This document shows positions 1-6,948 of a stretch of 64,000 nt of DNA, piece after piece. The notes beneath the pieces were generated by a model. It was not told where the DNA came from. It did not search any database and worked only from the letters and a program-made list of their open reading frames with translations. The stretch covers positions 1,736,001-1,800,000 of the forward strand of contig NZ_JAIQDI010000002.1 of NCBI RefSeq assembly GCF_020034665.1, given 5' to 3'. Position 1 is the first letter of the stretch, and every line of letters starts with the position of its first letter. This DNA is from Niabella beijingensis. GTDB taxonomy: Bacteria; Bacteroidota; Bacteroidia; Chitinophagales; Chitinophagaceae. The translations under genes and the position numbers were made by a program.

Positions 1-260
1 ATGGGAATTTTTAAATAATGCCGGCTGTTTTCAGCAGGTAGACTGAAAGCTGCCGGAAGCGGCATTGTCCGCCGGATCTATCATCACCGGAACAACAGCC
101 TTTTAAAAGGCAGTAGCCGGCAATAACCTGTTTCCGGCCCGTAAGGTATTGCCGGGGTTGGTAATTTTGATTTATGTATTTTGTAAAATGCAGAAGCTTT
201 CTCTTAAAAGAGCACTTCTTTATACCTCCATGCAGGGTGTCTGACACAGGACAGGACCTG
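1..260. other. left-edge intergenic stretch
   Basis: I see no convincing gene here. An 85-codon reading frame on the minus strand has no recognisable domain, an odd composition and an overlap with the next gene, so I treat it as chance. Confidence 0.4.
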
Positions 261-635
261 TCATACACGTATGGAACGGAAAAAAATGTATTTCTCCTGT
301 GTTAAGTAAGTGAGATAAGGTGGCTGGCAGGGTTTCCCCTCAGAAAAATTCCTGTAGTGGTTGGTGATCCAGCTGAAGACCCATTGGGGAAGATCGGCAA
401 AAGAATGCTCATACAGGCCCGGCGCAGCATCTTCCTCTTTATCGTCCGTCCGATCCCAGAACAGATCAGGGGGAAGGACAGGAAGATCCGGTGTAGCGGT
501 ATAACAACCGGCATCTTTTTGGAGGGATATACGAGCAGAAGAAGCAGGAACCGCCTTTTGCGTTGAATTAAATAATAAAAATCCCCCGGCAAAAAGCAGA
601 CTGTAAACAAATATTAATACACTGCCCCGCTTCAT
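261..635 (-). CDS. small hypothetical membrane-anchored protein
   Basis: This is a 124-residue protein that I do not recognise. Residues 4-21 form one hydrophobic segment (LIFVYSLLFAGGFLLF) after a short basic start, so it is either a signal peptide or a membrane anchor, with the remainder outside the cytoplasm. The exported part is rich in Pro, Asp and aromatic residues (PDLPVLPPDLFWDR, then an acidic DDKEED run) with no catalytic motif. It is transcribed away from the OsmC-type gene start region, with AT-rich DNA upstream. It may be lineage specific. No function is assigned. Confidence 0.45.
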   Translation of the reverse strand: MKRGSVLIFVYSLLFAGGFLLFNSTQKAVPASSARISLQKDAGCYTATPDLPVLPPDLFWDRTDDKEEDAAPGLYEHSFADLPQWVFSWITNHYRNFSEGKPCQPPYLTYLTQEKYIFFRSIRV

Positions 636-754
636 AAAACCGTAAAATTACTGGTTCCCGGGGTTTTCAGAAAAATTTGTTTTCAATTTAATTATTTTAT
701 AACAGTTGTGTGCATCACAGTTAAATTATAACAGGTATCAAGAACAGGACACCC

Positions 755-1390
755 TTATTTTTTTTCAATGGTCAGGGCGCCGCTGGGGCACCGGTATACC
801 TGCTCTGTGATCTGCGCTGCCGGAGCGCCGTTTATATCCACCCATTTTTTTTCCTTTGGCCGGAAAACCTGTGGCAGTTCTTTCCAGCAACGGGTGGCAT
901 GCTGACAAAGCTCCGGCTGCCACACTACGGCAATCGTTTCATTTTGATAGACGATCTTCCTGGTATTTTCCGGATCCCGCTGTATAAATGTGCGGACACT
1001 GACCTGGTTTTCCAGGATCTTTGATATCGGGCAGGCTTTGGCAATCTCCTGCAAACGCAGTTTTTGATCATCCGGTACCGGTTGAGGGAAATAAATATCC
1101 CGGTCGATGACCGTGATCGTATTTCCGTCTTTTATTTCGCTGTACATATTGGTATTGACCCGGATCTCCGGTATATCCCACCCTTTGCGCTCAATATACA
1201 TACGCAATGTGATCAGCGTACAGGAAGCCAGCGAGGAAAGCAGCAAGGTATAGGGATCCGGGCCGCTGTCCTGTCCACCCTGACTTACAGGTTCATCGGC
1301 AATAAAGCCACCGTTGCGCCAGGTGATGGTGCACCTGTATTTCTCCATACCGATGCCGGCGTTTACCGGTTTTTCAAATTTATATTTCAT
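755..1390 (-). CDS. OsmC family protein fused to a divergent 4Fe-4S domain
   Basis: The 211-residue protein has two parts. Residues 1 to about 135 are OsmC/Ohr-like, with the typical GPDPYTLLLSSLASCTLITL stretch; OsmC-family proteins reduce organic hydroperoxides through reactive cysteines, and the cysteine in LASCTL fits one of these. A second cysteine appears in KACPISKIL. Residues 145-211 match the divergent single-cluster 4Fe-4S (Fer4_19) family: PELCQHATRCW, then VFRPKEKKWV, and the closing YRCPSGAL. The fusion suggests thiol or peroxide chemistry coupled to an iron-sulfur centre. It diverges from the HMA-domain gene at 1561 and shares its promoter region. The domain calls are strong; the substrate is unknown. 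Confidence 0.85.
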   Translation of the reverse strand: MKYKFEKPVNAGIGMEKYRCTITWRNGGFIADEPVSQGGQDSGPDPYTLLLSSLASCTLITLRMYIERKGWDIPEIRVNTNMYSEIKDGNTITVIDRDIYFPQPVPDDQKLRLQEIAKACPISKILENQVSVRTFIQRDPENTRKIVYQNETIAVVWQPELCQHATRCWKELPQVFRPKEKKWVDINGAPAAQITEQVYRCPSGALTIEKK

Positions 1391-1560
1391 ATGCTTTTAA
1401 ATTAACGGCAAACTACATCATTTCTTTCTTTTCGGAGTTAATCCAGATTAAGCGGTTTTATCCCTAACGGTAAAAGTTGCAACAATTACCCATAATGATG
1501 TAACAGCGCAGCAGCGGATCGGGGCGAAATTTGTACTCTAAACTTTTTAAAATTATAGTT

Positions 1561-1995
1561 ATGAAAACAATTCGGATCTCTATTCCTGATATGCAAAGTG
1601 CCCACTGCCAGGCCCGCGTTCAGCAGGCGCTCAGCGGCATTGAAGGCGTTGCTGTAAAAGAAATAAAAGCCGGCGAGGCAGGTGTTATCCTTCATGATGT
1701 GCAACAACAGACGGCCGTTACCCAGGCCATTGAAAAAGCGGGATATGCTATAGCCGGTATTGCAACCGGAGCAGAAGATGACGGTGCCGTGCTGAGCTTT
1801 AAAACCAATATCAATTGCGGGGGGTGTGTCGCTTCCGTAAAACCGGCACTCGACGGCAACAACGGTATTGCCGAATGGCATGTGGACACGGCGAGCAGGG
1901 ACAAGATCCTTACCGTTAAAACTGCGGGGGCTACCGCAGAAAATATTATCGATACAGTTAAAAGTACCGGGTTTAGAATAGAGCCTGTTCAATAA
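1561..1995 (+). CDS. tandem heavy-metal-associated (HMA) domain protein
   Basis: I place the start at the ATG at 1561 (MKTIRISIPDMQ), which follows a short AT-rich leader and fits the HMA fold; an in-frame TTG at 1531 is less likely. The 144 residues hold two CopZ-like ferredoxin-fold domains of about 70 residues each. The second keeps the metal site (NINCGGCVASV). The first reads DMQSAHCQARV, with serine in place of the first cysteine of CxxC, so it probably cannot bind metal in the usual way. The protein is cytoplasmic by sequence. It diverges from the OsmC fusion gene and is followed 41 bp later by the His-tailed protein gene, so a copper or other soft-metal role is likely. The identity of the metal is inference. 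Confidence 0.8.
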   Translation: MKTIRISIPDMQSAHCQARVQQALSGIEGVAVKEIKAGEAGVILHDVQQQTAVTQAIEKAGYAIAGIATGAEDDGAVLSFKTNINCGGCVASVKPALDGNNGIAEWHVDTASRDKILTVKTAGATAENIIDTVKSTGFRIEPVQ

Positions 1996-2036
1996 TAATA
2001 ACACTCGAGTTAAGCCCGTCTAAAAATCATGATCAT

Positions 2037-2804
2037 ATGAACCCTACACATCATCCTGCAAGCAATACTATAAAAATGCAGCTCCTGGCGGTACCGGAGC
2101 CGGTAACAAGCGGCAGGGAAGTACAACTTTCTTTTAAACCGGTCAGCGATTCAGCCCCGGGTACAGCGGTACCGCTGGCACTCCGGCATGAAGCAGCATT
2201 TCATCTTATCGTACTGGACGCATCCCTTTCCTGGTTCCGGCACCTCCATCCGGAGTTGCAGCCCGACGGCAGTTACCGGATAGCGGTCACCTTTCCCTAT
2301 GGGGGCAGCTATCTCTTATATGCCGATTATCAGCCGGAAGGATTTTCACCCATCGTTGATAAGATCGTTCTTGAGGTGGGCGGGGCAGTTGGCACACCGC
2401 CAGAAGCCGCCGGGGAACAGCTGACAGCGGTTACGGGCGCACTTACCGCCCGCATTGAGCCGGATGCGCCGTTACAGACCGGAGCTGCCACCCTGCTTCC
2501 CATCAGCATCCTGCGGGAAGGAAGTAGGCTGTCAGCAGCAGACATCACACCCTATCTGGGAGCTGTGGCACATGTAATACTGATTCATAAAACGGATAGG
2601 GATTTCCTGCACATCCATCCTGAACCTGGTGTTAAAATCCCCGTTATCGGACACACACAGTTTGACAAACCGGGTATATACCGGATGTGGGTTCAGTTTA
2701 ATGTGGACGGGGTGCTGCACACGGCAGATTTTACCCTTGATGTAAAAGAAGGAAATCATGCAGCGGCGCCCCTTGCCCATCAGGGCCATCATCATCACGG
2801 GTAA
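2037..2804 (+). CDS. His-tailed putative metal-binding protein with two HxHPE motifs
   Basis: This 255-residue protein appears to consist of two related beta-sandwich-like halves. Each half carries a short histidine motif followed by Pro-Glu: FRHLHPEL near residues 68-74 and LHIHPEPG near 191-198. Each is followed by a stretch ending in a G-x-Y pattern (GGSYLLYADY and KPGIYRMWVQF), which resembles YtkA/FixH-like domains. The C-terminus is histidine rich (HQGHHHHG), a common metal-binding tail. I see no signal peptide, which is odd for this type of protein. It lies 41 bp after the HMA gene and is probably cotranscribed with it. Metal handling is inferred from the motifs and context. Confidence 0.6.
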   Translation: MNPTHHPASNTIKMQLLAVPEPVTSGREVQLSFKPVSDSAPGTAVPLALRHEAAFHLIVLDASLSWFRHLHPELQPDGSYRIAVTFPYGGSYLLYADYQPEGFSPIVDKIVLEVGGAVGTPPEAAGEQLTAVTGALTARIEPDAPLQTGAATLLPISILREGSRLSAADITPYLGAVAHVILIHKTDRDFLHIHPEPGVKIPVIGHTQFDKPGIYRMWVQFNVDGVLHTADFTLDVKEGNHAAAPLAHQGHHHHG

Positions 2805-2838
2805 AACCGGACCACTACCTTTTATCGGAGCCGCAATA

Positions 2839-2868
2839 AGCCGTGAATATTTCACGGTTTATTTTTTA
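2839..2868 (+). terminator. intrinsic terminator after the HMA/His-tail genes
   Basis: A hairpin with arms CCGTGAA (2841-2847) and TTCACGG (2851-2857), extended by flanking A-T pairs, is followed by a T-rich tract. It sits 35 bp after the stop of the His-tailed protein gene. Confidence 0.7.
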
Positions 2869-2939
2869 ATGATCCCTCAAAAAATTAATCAGCCCGTTAA
2901 AAAGAAACAGAATATCTTGCGGATGAAACTTTTTCGTGC

Positions 2940-4352
2940 ATGCAACGATACAGGAACCTTCTTTTCTATGTGTTAACGGTCGCAGCTGCTATTGCGGTCA
3001 TCTGGTGGATCCTTACCATGGGCAGTCACCTGCAATCGGAAAAAAATATCAAATCCATTATCGAGAGCAAACCGGCATTGGGTATTCCCTTTACTGCCGT
3101 GCTCCGGCACAATATCCGGGAGCCGCTGGCCATTCTGCTGTTGCAGATCTTTGTGATCCTTCTCGCCGGGGCAATCATGGGCTTTTTATTTAAAAAACTA
3201 AAGCAGCCGCGGGTCATCGGGGAAATGGCGGCCGGTATTTTACTGGGGGCATCCTTCCTTGGATATTATTTCCCCGAAGTATCTTCCTTCGTCTTTCCGC
3301 CCCAATCCCTTGGTAACCTCAACCTGCTCAGTCAGATCGGTCTGGTGCTTTTTATGTTTATCGTGGGACTGGAGCTGGACCTCTCCCTGCTAAAAGGAAA
3401 GACCAATGCTGCTGTAATGATCAGTCATACCAGTATCATCGTCCCCTTTACACTGGGCGTGGCTACCGCCTATTTCACCTACCGGCAGCTCGCGCCGGCA
3501 GGCGTACAGTTTATCTCTTATGCGCTGTTCATCGGCATCTCGCTGAGCATTACGGCGTTTCCTGTGCTGGCACGCATCATACAGGAACGCAATCTGTCAA
3601 AGACCAATCTTGGTGTACTGGCGATCACCTGCGCTGCTGCGGATGATGTAACAGCCTGGTGCATCCTGGCGTTGGTGATCGCTGTTGTAAAAGCCGGATC
3701 CGCCTGGAGCGCCCTGTATACGATCCTGTTATCCGTCGCCTATATCCTGGTGATGATAAAAATATTGCGGCCCCTGCTGGGGAATTATTATAAAAAACAA
3801 AACAGCCGGCTCACGGTGCCCTTTATTGCGGTATGTATGATCATTCTGATCGCCTCCGCCTATCTTACGGATGCGATTGGCATTCATGCCCTGTTCGGGG
3901 CATTTGTTGCCGGGATGATCATGCCGGCGGATATGGACTTCCGCGCACAGCTGATCGAAAAAATTGAAAGCGTGGCCCTGCTCCTGCTGCTGCCGCTGTT
4001 CTTTGTTTCCACGGGTCTGAAGACCCAGATCGGACTGCTGAATACCACGGCGCTCTGGACGATTTGTATCGTTATTTTTATTATTGCCGTCATCGCTAAA
4101 TTCGGTGCCAGCGCCGTCGCTGCCCGGTTCACGGGACAATCCTGGAGCGAAAGCCTTCAGCTGGGTGCGCTGATGAATACCCGTGGGCTCACCGAATTGG
4201 TGGTATTGAATATCGGGTATGACCTGGGTGTGATCTCACAGGAGATCTTTACGATCCTGGTGATCATGGCCCTGTCTACCACATTGATGACCGGGCCCGC
4301 ATTGAACCGGATCCAAAAACTGTTCAACTCTTCAGAAAAGGCCGGGGCATAG
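2940..4352 (+). CDS. cation:proton antiporter, CPA2 family
   Basis: This is a 470-residue polytopic inner-membrane protein. An N-terminal helix (residues 6-25) precedes the usual CPA2 core of about 12 helices. Recognisable signatures are [36 protein letters not shown] and the ion-site helix [14 protein letters not shown], whose paired aspartates are the expected Na+ or K+/H+ exchange site. It has no C-terminal KTN or TrkA nucleotide-binding domain, so it resembles NapA/GerN-type exchangers more than gated Kef systems. It follows a terminator and probably has its own promoter. The ion specificity cannot be read from the sequence. Confidence 0.9.
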   Translation: MQRYRNLLFYVLTVAAAIAVIWWILTMGSHLQSEKNIKSIIESKPALGIPFTAVLRHNIREPLAILLLQIFVILLAGAIMGFLFKKLKQPRVIGEMAAGILLGASFLGYYFPEVSSFVFPPQSLGNLNLLSQIGLVLFMFIVGLELDLSLLKGKTNAAVMISHTSIIVPFTLGVATAYFTYRQLAPAGVQFISYALFIGISLSITAFPVLARIIQERNLSKTNLGVLAITCAAADDVTAWCILALVIAVVKAGSAWSALYTILLSVAYILVMIKILRPLLGNYYKKQNSRLTVPFIAVCMIILIASAYLTDAIGIHALFGAFVAGMIMPADMDFRAQLIEKIESVALLLLLPLFFVSTGLKTQIGLLNTTALWTICIVIFIIAVIAKFGASAVAARFTGQSWSESLQLGALMNTRGLTELVVLNIGYDLGVISQEIFTILVIMALSTTLMTGPALNRIQKLFNSSEKAGA

Positions 4353-4435
4353 CGCAGTAATTCAGGCGCCATATATACGGAACCGGATCTTAGATGTCAT
4401 AATTATATAATAACAAACGCTAAAAACAGGATGCT

Positions 4436-4933
4436 ATGAAAACATATCGAACCCCGCTTATCCTTTGCCTGGCCCTGGGAAGTATTTTTTACGCCTGCGG
4501 CAACCGGCAGGAACCTCTGGTACAACCGGCCACACACGCTGATTCCGCTACTCCGGGTGATAAAACTGCAGCAAATAAAAAGCTGGTCCTCGATTTTTAT
4601 CAGAAAATGTTCGGAGATAAAGACCTGACAGCAGTAGACCAGTATATTGCCCCGGGATACATACAGCACAACCCTACGGTTGCGGATGGCGCAGCAGCCT
4701 TTAAAAAAGCTGCCGCTGAATGGTTCAAAGGTGCTCCAAAAACAACCATCGATGTACAACATGCAGCTGCCGAGGGAGATCTGGTATTCCTGCATTTGAA
4801 GAATAAAAAGCCGGACGGGCGCATTACCTCAACCGTCGATATTTTCCGCCTGGAACATGGAAAGATCGTGGAGCACTGGGATGTACACCAGGATGTGCCC
4901 GAAAAAGCCGCCAACCCTCATCCGATGTTTTAA
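4436..4933 (+). CDS. SnoaL/NTF2-like lipoprotein
   Basis: The first 25 residues are a lipoprotein signal ending in SIFYACGN, so the protein is probably lipid anchored in the periplasm or outer membrane. The mature part, about residues 45-160, is a SnoaL-like NTF2-fold domain: KLVLDFYQKMFGDKD, then YIQHNPTVADG, and a final strand with KIVEHWDVHQDVP. In this fold a His/Asp-lined pocket binds a small hydrophobic ligand, and many members have no assigned reaction. It starts 83 bp after the antiporter gene on the same strand and might share its transcript. The specific ligand is unknown. Confidence 0.85.
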   Translation: MKTYRTPLILCLALGSIFYACGNRQEPLVQPATHADSATPGDKTAANKKLVLDFYQKMFGDKDLTAVDQYIAPGYIQHNPTVADGAAAFKKAAAEWFKGAPKTTIDVQHAAAEGDLVFLHLKNKKPDGRITSTVDIFRLEHGKIVEHWDVHQDVPEKAANPHPMF

Positions 4934-5048
4934 CCATGTATCCGCTATTATAAGGAAGGCATGGCGCTCTTTTTTCTAAAAAGCACTTATTTCTTTTTCG
5001 TTGTGCCTCATCAATAAAATCTGGCTGAACGGATGATTTAACATTTTA

Positions 5049-5082
5049 ATGACTAGTCATCAATGATTAATCACTAAATTTG
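5049..5082 (+). promoter_or_regulatory. double palindrome operator and -7 element of the SDR-marR operon
   Basis: Two perfect palindromes lie side by side, ATGACTAGTCAT (5049-5060) and TGATTAATCA (5064-5073), with centres 14 bp apart. They are followed at once by TAAATTTG (5075-5082), which matches the Bacteroidota -7 consensus TAnnTTTG. The SDR start codon is 32 bp further on. Palindromes covering the -33/-7 region are what one expects of a repressor site. The MarR protein encoded at the end of this operon is the obvious candidate ligand; that assignment is inference. Confidence 0.7.
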
Positions 5083-5113
5083 AGGCATTCAGTCACTATT
5101 AAACTATTTTGGT

Positions 5114-5866
5114 ATGAAACGATTTGAAAATAAAGTAGCTTTTATTACCGGTGGTAATTCCGGCATCGGAAAAGCGGCCGCCATGCTCATCGCCCGTGAA
5201 GGCGCAAAAGTGGTGATCGCGGATCTGAAAAAGAATGAAACTGTATTGGATGAAATCCACAGCCAGGGAACCGACGTGCTTTTTGTTCCCTGTGATGTTG
5301 CTGACCCCGGCGTACTTGAGCAGGCGATCAACGAAACGGTGAAAACTTTTGGAAGTCTGGATGTGGCCCTGAACAATGCCGGTATAGTGGACGCCGCTCC
5401 CATTCATGAAAAAACAACAGAAGAATGGAACCGGGTATTGAACATCAACCTCAGCGGCGTTTTTCACGGGATGAAATACCAGATCGCCCAGATGCGCCGG
5501 CAGCCTGCCGGAGGTTCGATTGTGAATATGGGATCGATCATGAGCCAGGTGGCTGAGTCAGGTATTGCTGCTTATGCGGCTTCAAAACACGGCCTCGTGG
5601 GGCTTACAAAAGTAGCGGCACTGGAAAATGCGACCAGTAATATCCGTGTTAATGCTATCGGACCCGGGTATATCGAAACGCCTCTATTAATGGATAACGC
5701 AGCAGGTGGCAGTGAATACAGGAGCTATATGGAATCAAAACATGCCATGAAGCGCCTGGGCAAACCGGAAGAGATCGCAACGGCTTTTCTTTTCCTGGCC
5801 TCTGAAGATGCCAGTTTTTGCACCGGGGTTTACCTGCCGGTAGATGGAGGATACCTCATCCAATAA
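5114..5866 (+). CDS. SDR family NAD(P)-dependent oxidoreductase
   Basis: This is a classical short-chain dehydrogenase of 250 residues. The cofactor motif TGGNSGIG is at 12-19, NNAG at 87-90, the catalytic serine in NMGSIMS near 141, and the YAASK pair at Tyr154 and Lys158. IADLKK after the second strand begins with Asp, which usually favours NAD over NADP. The C-terminal PVDGGYLIQ is typical. Closest in style to glucose 1-dehydrogenase or cyclohexadienediol-dehydrogenase-like SDRs, but the substrate cannot be read. It is the first gene of an operon with a MarR regulator 23 bp downstream and has a strong operator upstream, so it is probably induced by a small molecule. Confidence 0.92.
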   Translation: MKRFENKVAFITGGNSGIGKAAAMLIAREGAKVVIADLKKNETVLDEIHSQGTDVLFVPCDVADPGVLEQAINETVKTFGSLDVALNNAGIVDAAPIHEKTTEEWNRVLNINLSGVFHGMKYQIAQMRRQPAGGSIVNMGSIMSQVAESGIAAYAASKHGLVGLTKVAALENATSNIRVNAIGPGYIETPLLMDNAAGGSEYRSYMESKHAMKRLGKPEEIATAFLFLASEDASFCTGVYLPVDGGYLIQ

Positions 5867-5889
5867 GCGGGCCTGCATTATCTTTGGGT

Positions 5890-6336
5890 ATGGTCAAAAA
5901 AACAATAACCGGCGACGGAATGCTGCCCCCCCGCAGAAAACTGGGCATTAACCTGGTACATACGTTCAATTGGGTCTATGAGCGGTCGCAGCTTTTTTTT
6001 GCAGGTTACGGGCTTACCTCACAGCAATACAATGTGCTGAAGATCCTGTATGATGCGGGGCAGCCATTATCAACATCAGAGATCCTGGAGGAGATGATAG
6101 AGAAAAATGCAGGTGTATCGCGCCTGGTTGACCGGCTGATCCAGAAACAGCTGATGCAGAAAGAAATGAGCGCGACCGATAAACGGCGTATCGATGCCTC
6201 TCTGACGGAAAAAGGGACGCTTCTTTACCTCGAAGTGACGCACCACCTGAAAAAAGTAGATGCTGTATACCGGGCCCTTACCGATAAGGAAGTGGCAACC
6301 CTGAACAGGCTGTTGGATAAGATAAGAACAGCGTAA
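5890..6336 (+). CDS. MarR family transcriptional regulator
   Basis: This is a winged-helix MarR regulator. I chose the ATG at 5890 (148 residues); a reading frame open further upstream overlaps the SDR gene and is not MarR-like. A later ATG at 5920 is possible, because TATCTTTG (5879-5886) lies directly before 5890 and could be a -7 element giving a short transcript. The core reads LTSQQYNVLKILYDAG, then a recognition-helix region ENAGVSRLVDRLIQKQL (approximate), and the wing KEMSATDKRRIDASLTEKG. MarR proteins are usually ligand-released repressors of a neighbouring gene. Here the target is probably its own operon, through the two palindromes at 5049-5073. Confidence 0.9.
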   Translation: MVKKTITGDGMLPPRRKLGINLVHTFNWVYERSQLFFAGYGLTSQQYNVLKILYDAGQPLSTSEILEEMIEKNAGVSRLVDRLIQKQLMQKEMSATDKRRIDASLTEKGTLLYLEVTHHLKKVDAVYRALTDKEVATLNRLLDKIRTA

Positions 6337-6346
6337 TTATCATACA

Positions 6347-6418
6347 GCGCATTTTTTCCCTGATTACAGATTTTTCCCGCTAAGCTGCGGGCAGTCGCTG
6401 CCATTATAAAAAATGCGC
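6347..6418. repeat. long-range inverted repeat after marR
   Basis: The 11-bp sequence GCGCATTTTTT (6347-6357) is answered by its exact reverse complement at 6408-6418. The 50 bp between them contain a smaller CCCGC/GCGGG hairpin. The structure separates the MarR gene from the next promoter, where TATCTTTG (6420-6427) matches a -7 element. It may act as a terminator or an mRNA end structure. Confidence 0.4.
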
Positions 6419-6477
6419 CTATCTTTGAACTTTTTATAAATTGCCTTGTTTTAAGGTGTTATCACAAACAACCACGG

Positions 6478-6867
6478 GTGTTGCGGAAACTGACCATATT
6501 ACTTGTTTTTGTTTTTTACAGCCTGGCTTCTTTTGGGGTCAGTCTGAATTTCTTTTACTGTTGCGGCAAGTTAAAAGAGGTTTCCCTGAAGCCACAGTCT
6601 TCTGAAACAAAGGACTGCCCGGTAAAAAAAGGTAAAAACTGCTGTGAAAATAAAACAGTAGGAGCAAAAGTATCCGTGGATCAAAAAACGAACGGATCGC
6701 CTGTTCTTGTGCTGGCGCAGCCCGCCGGTATCTCTATTACCCCTCCTTCCCTCTTCGGCAATGTACCGGAGCGCCCCTTCATTACATTTCTGACCGGCCC
6801 GGTCGCAGATCCTCCGGAATCCCAACCTGAAGCGCGTTCCATTCTTTTCAGTGTTTTTAGAATTTAG
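6478..6867 (+). CDS. HYC_CC_PP family-like small exported protein
   Basis: The 129-residue protein starts at GTG with an N-terminal hydrophobic segment (LTILLVFVFYSLASFGVSL). It then has LNFFYCCGKL, CPVKKGKNCCENK and a later ITPPSL. This order of a YC motif, a CC motif and a PP motif is the pattern of the small Bacteroidota family called HYC_CC_PP, although the first motif here is FYC rather than HYC. Such proteins are found beside TonB-dependent receptors. This one lies 81 bp before a receptor that carries a metal-binding HMA domain. The four paired cysteines suggest metal or redox function in the periplasm, but no function is established. Confidence 0.65.
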   Translation: MLRKLTILLVFVFYSLASFGVSLNFFYCCGKLKEVSLKPQSSETKDCPVKKGKNCCENKTVGAKVSVDQKTNGSPVLVLAQPAGISITPPSLFGNVPERPFITFLTGPVADPPESQPEARSILFSVFRI

Positions 6868-6948
6868 AGAAAACAACTTTTCTGTTGACAGGCTGGTGTA
6901 TTCCGGTCCTGTGTTGTTGTATACTGCTTTTTTCTAAAAACAAATTTC

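Noticed and set aside
11..268. 85-codon minus-strand reading frame at the left edge
   Set aside because: No domain, unlike any family I know, overlaps the neighbouring gene, and looks like chance coding.
5818..5889. Upstream extension of the MarR reading frame
   Set aside because: It overlaps the SDR gene in another frame and does not read like a MarR N-terminus.
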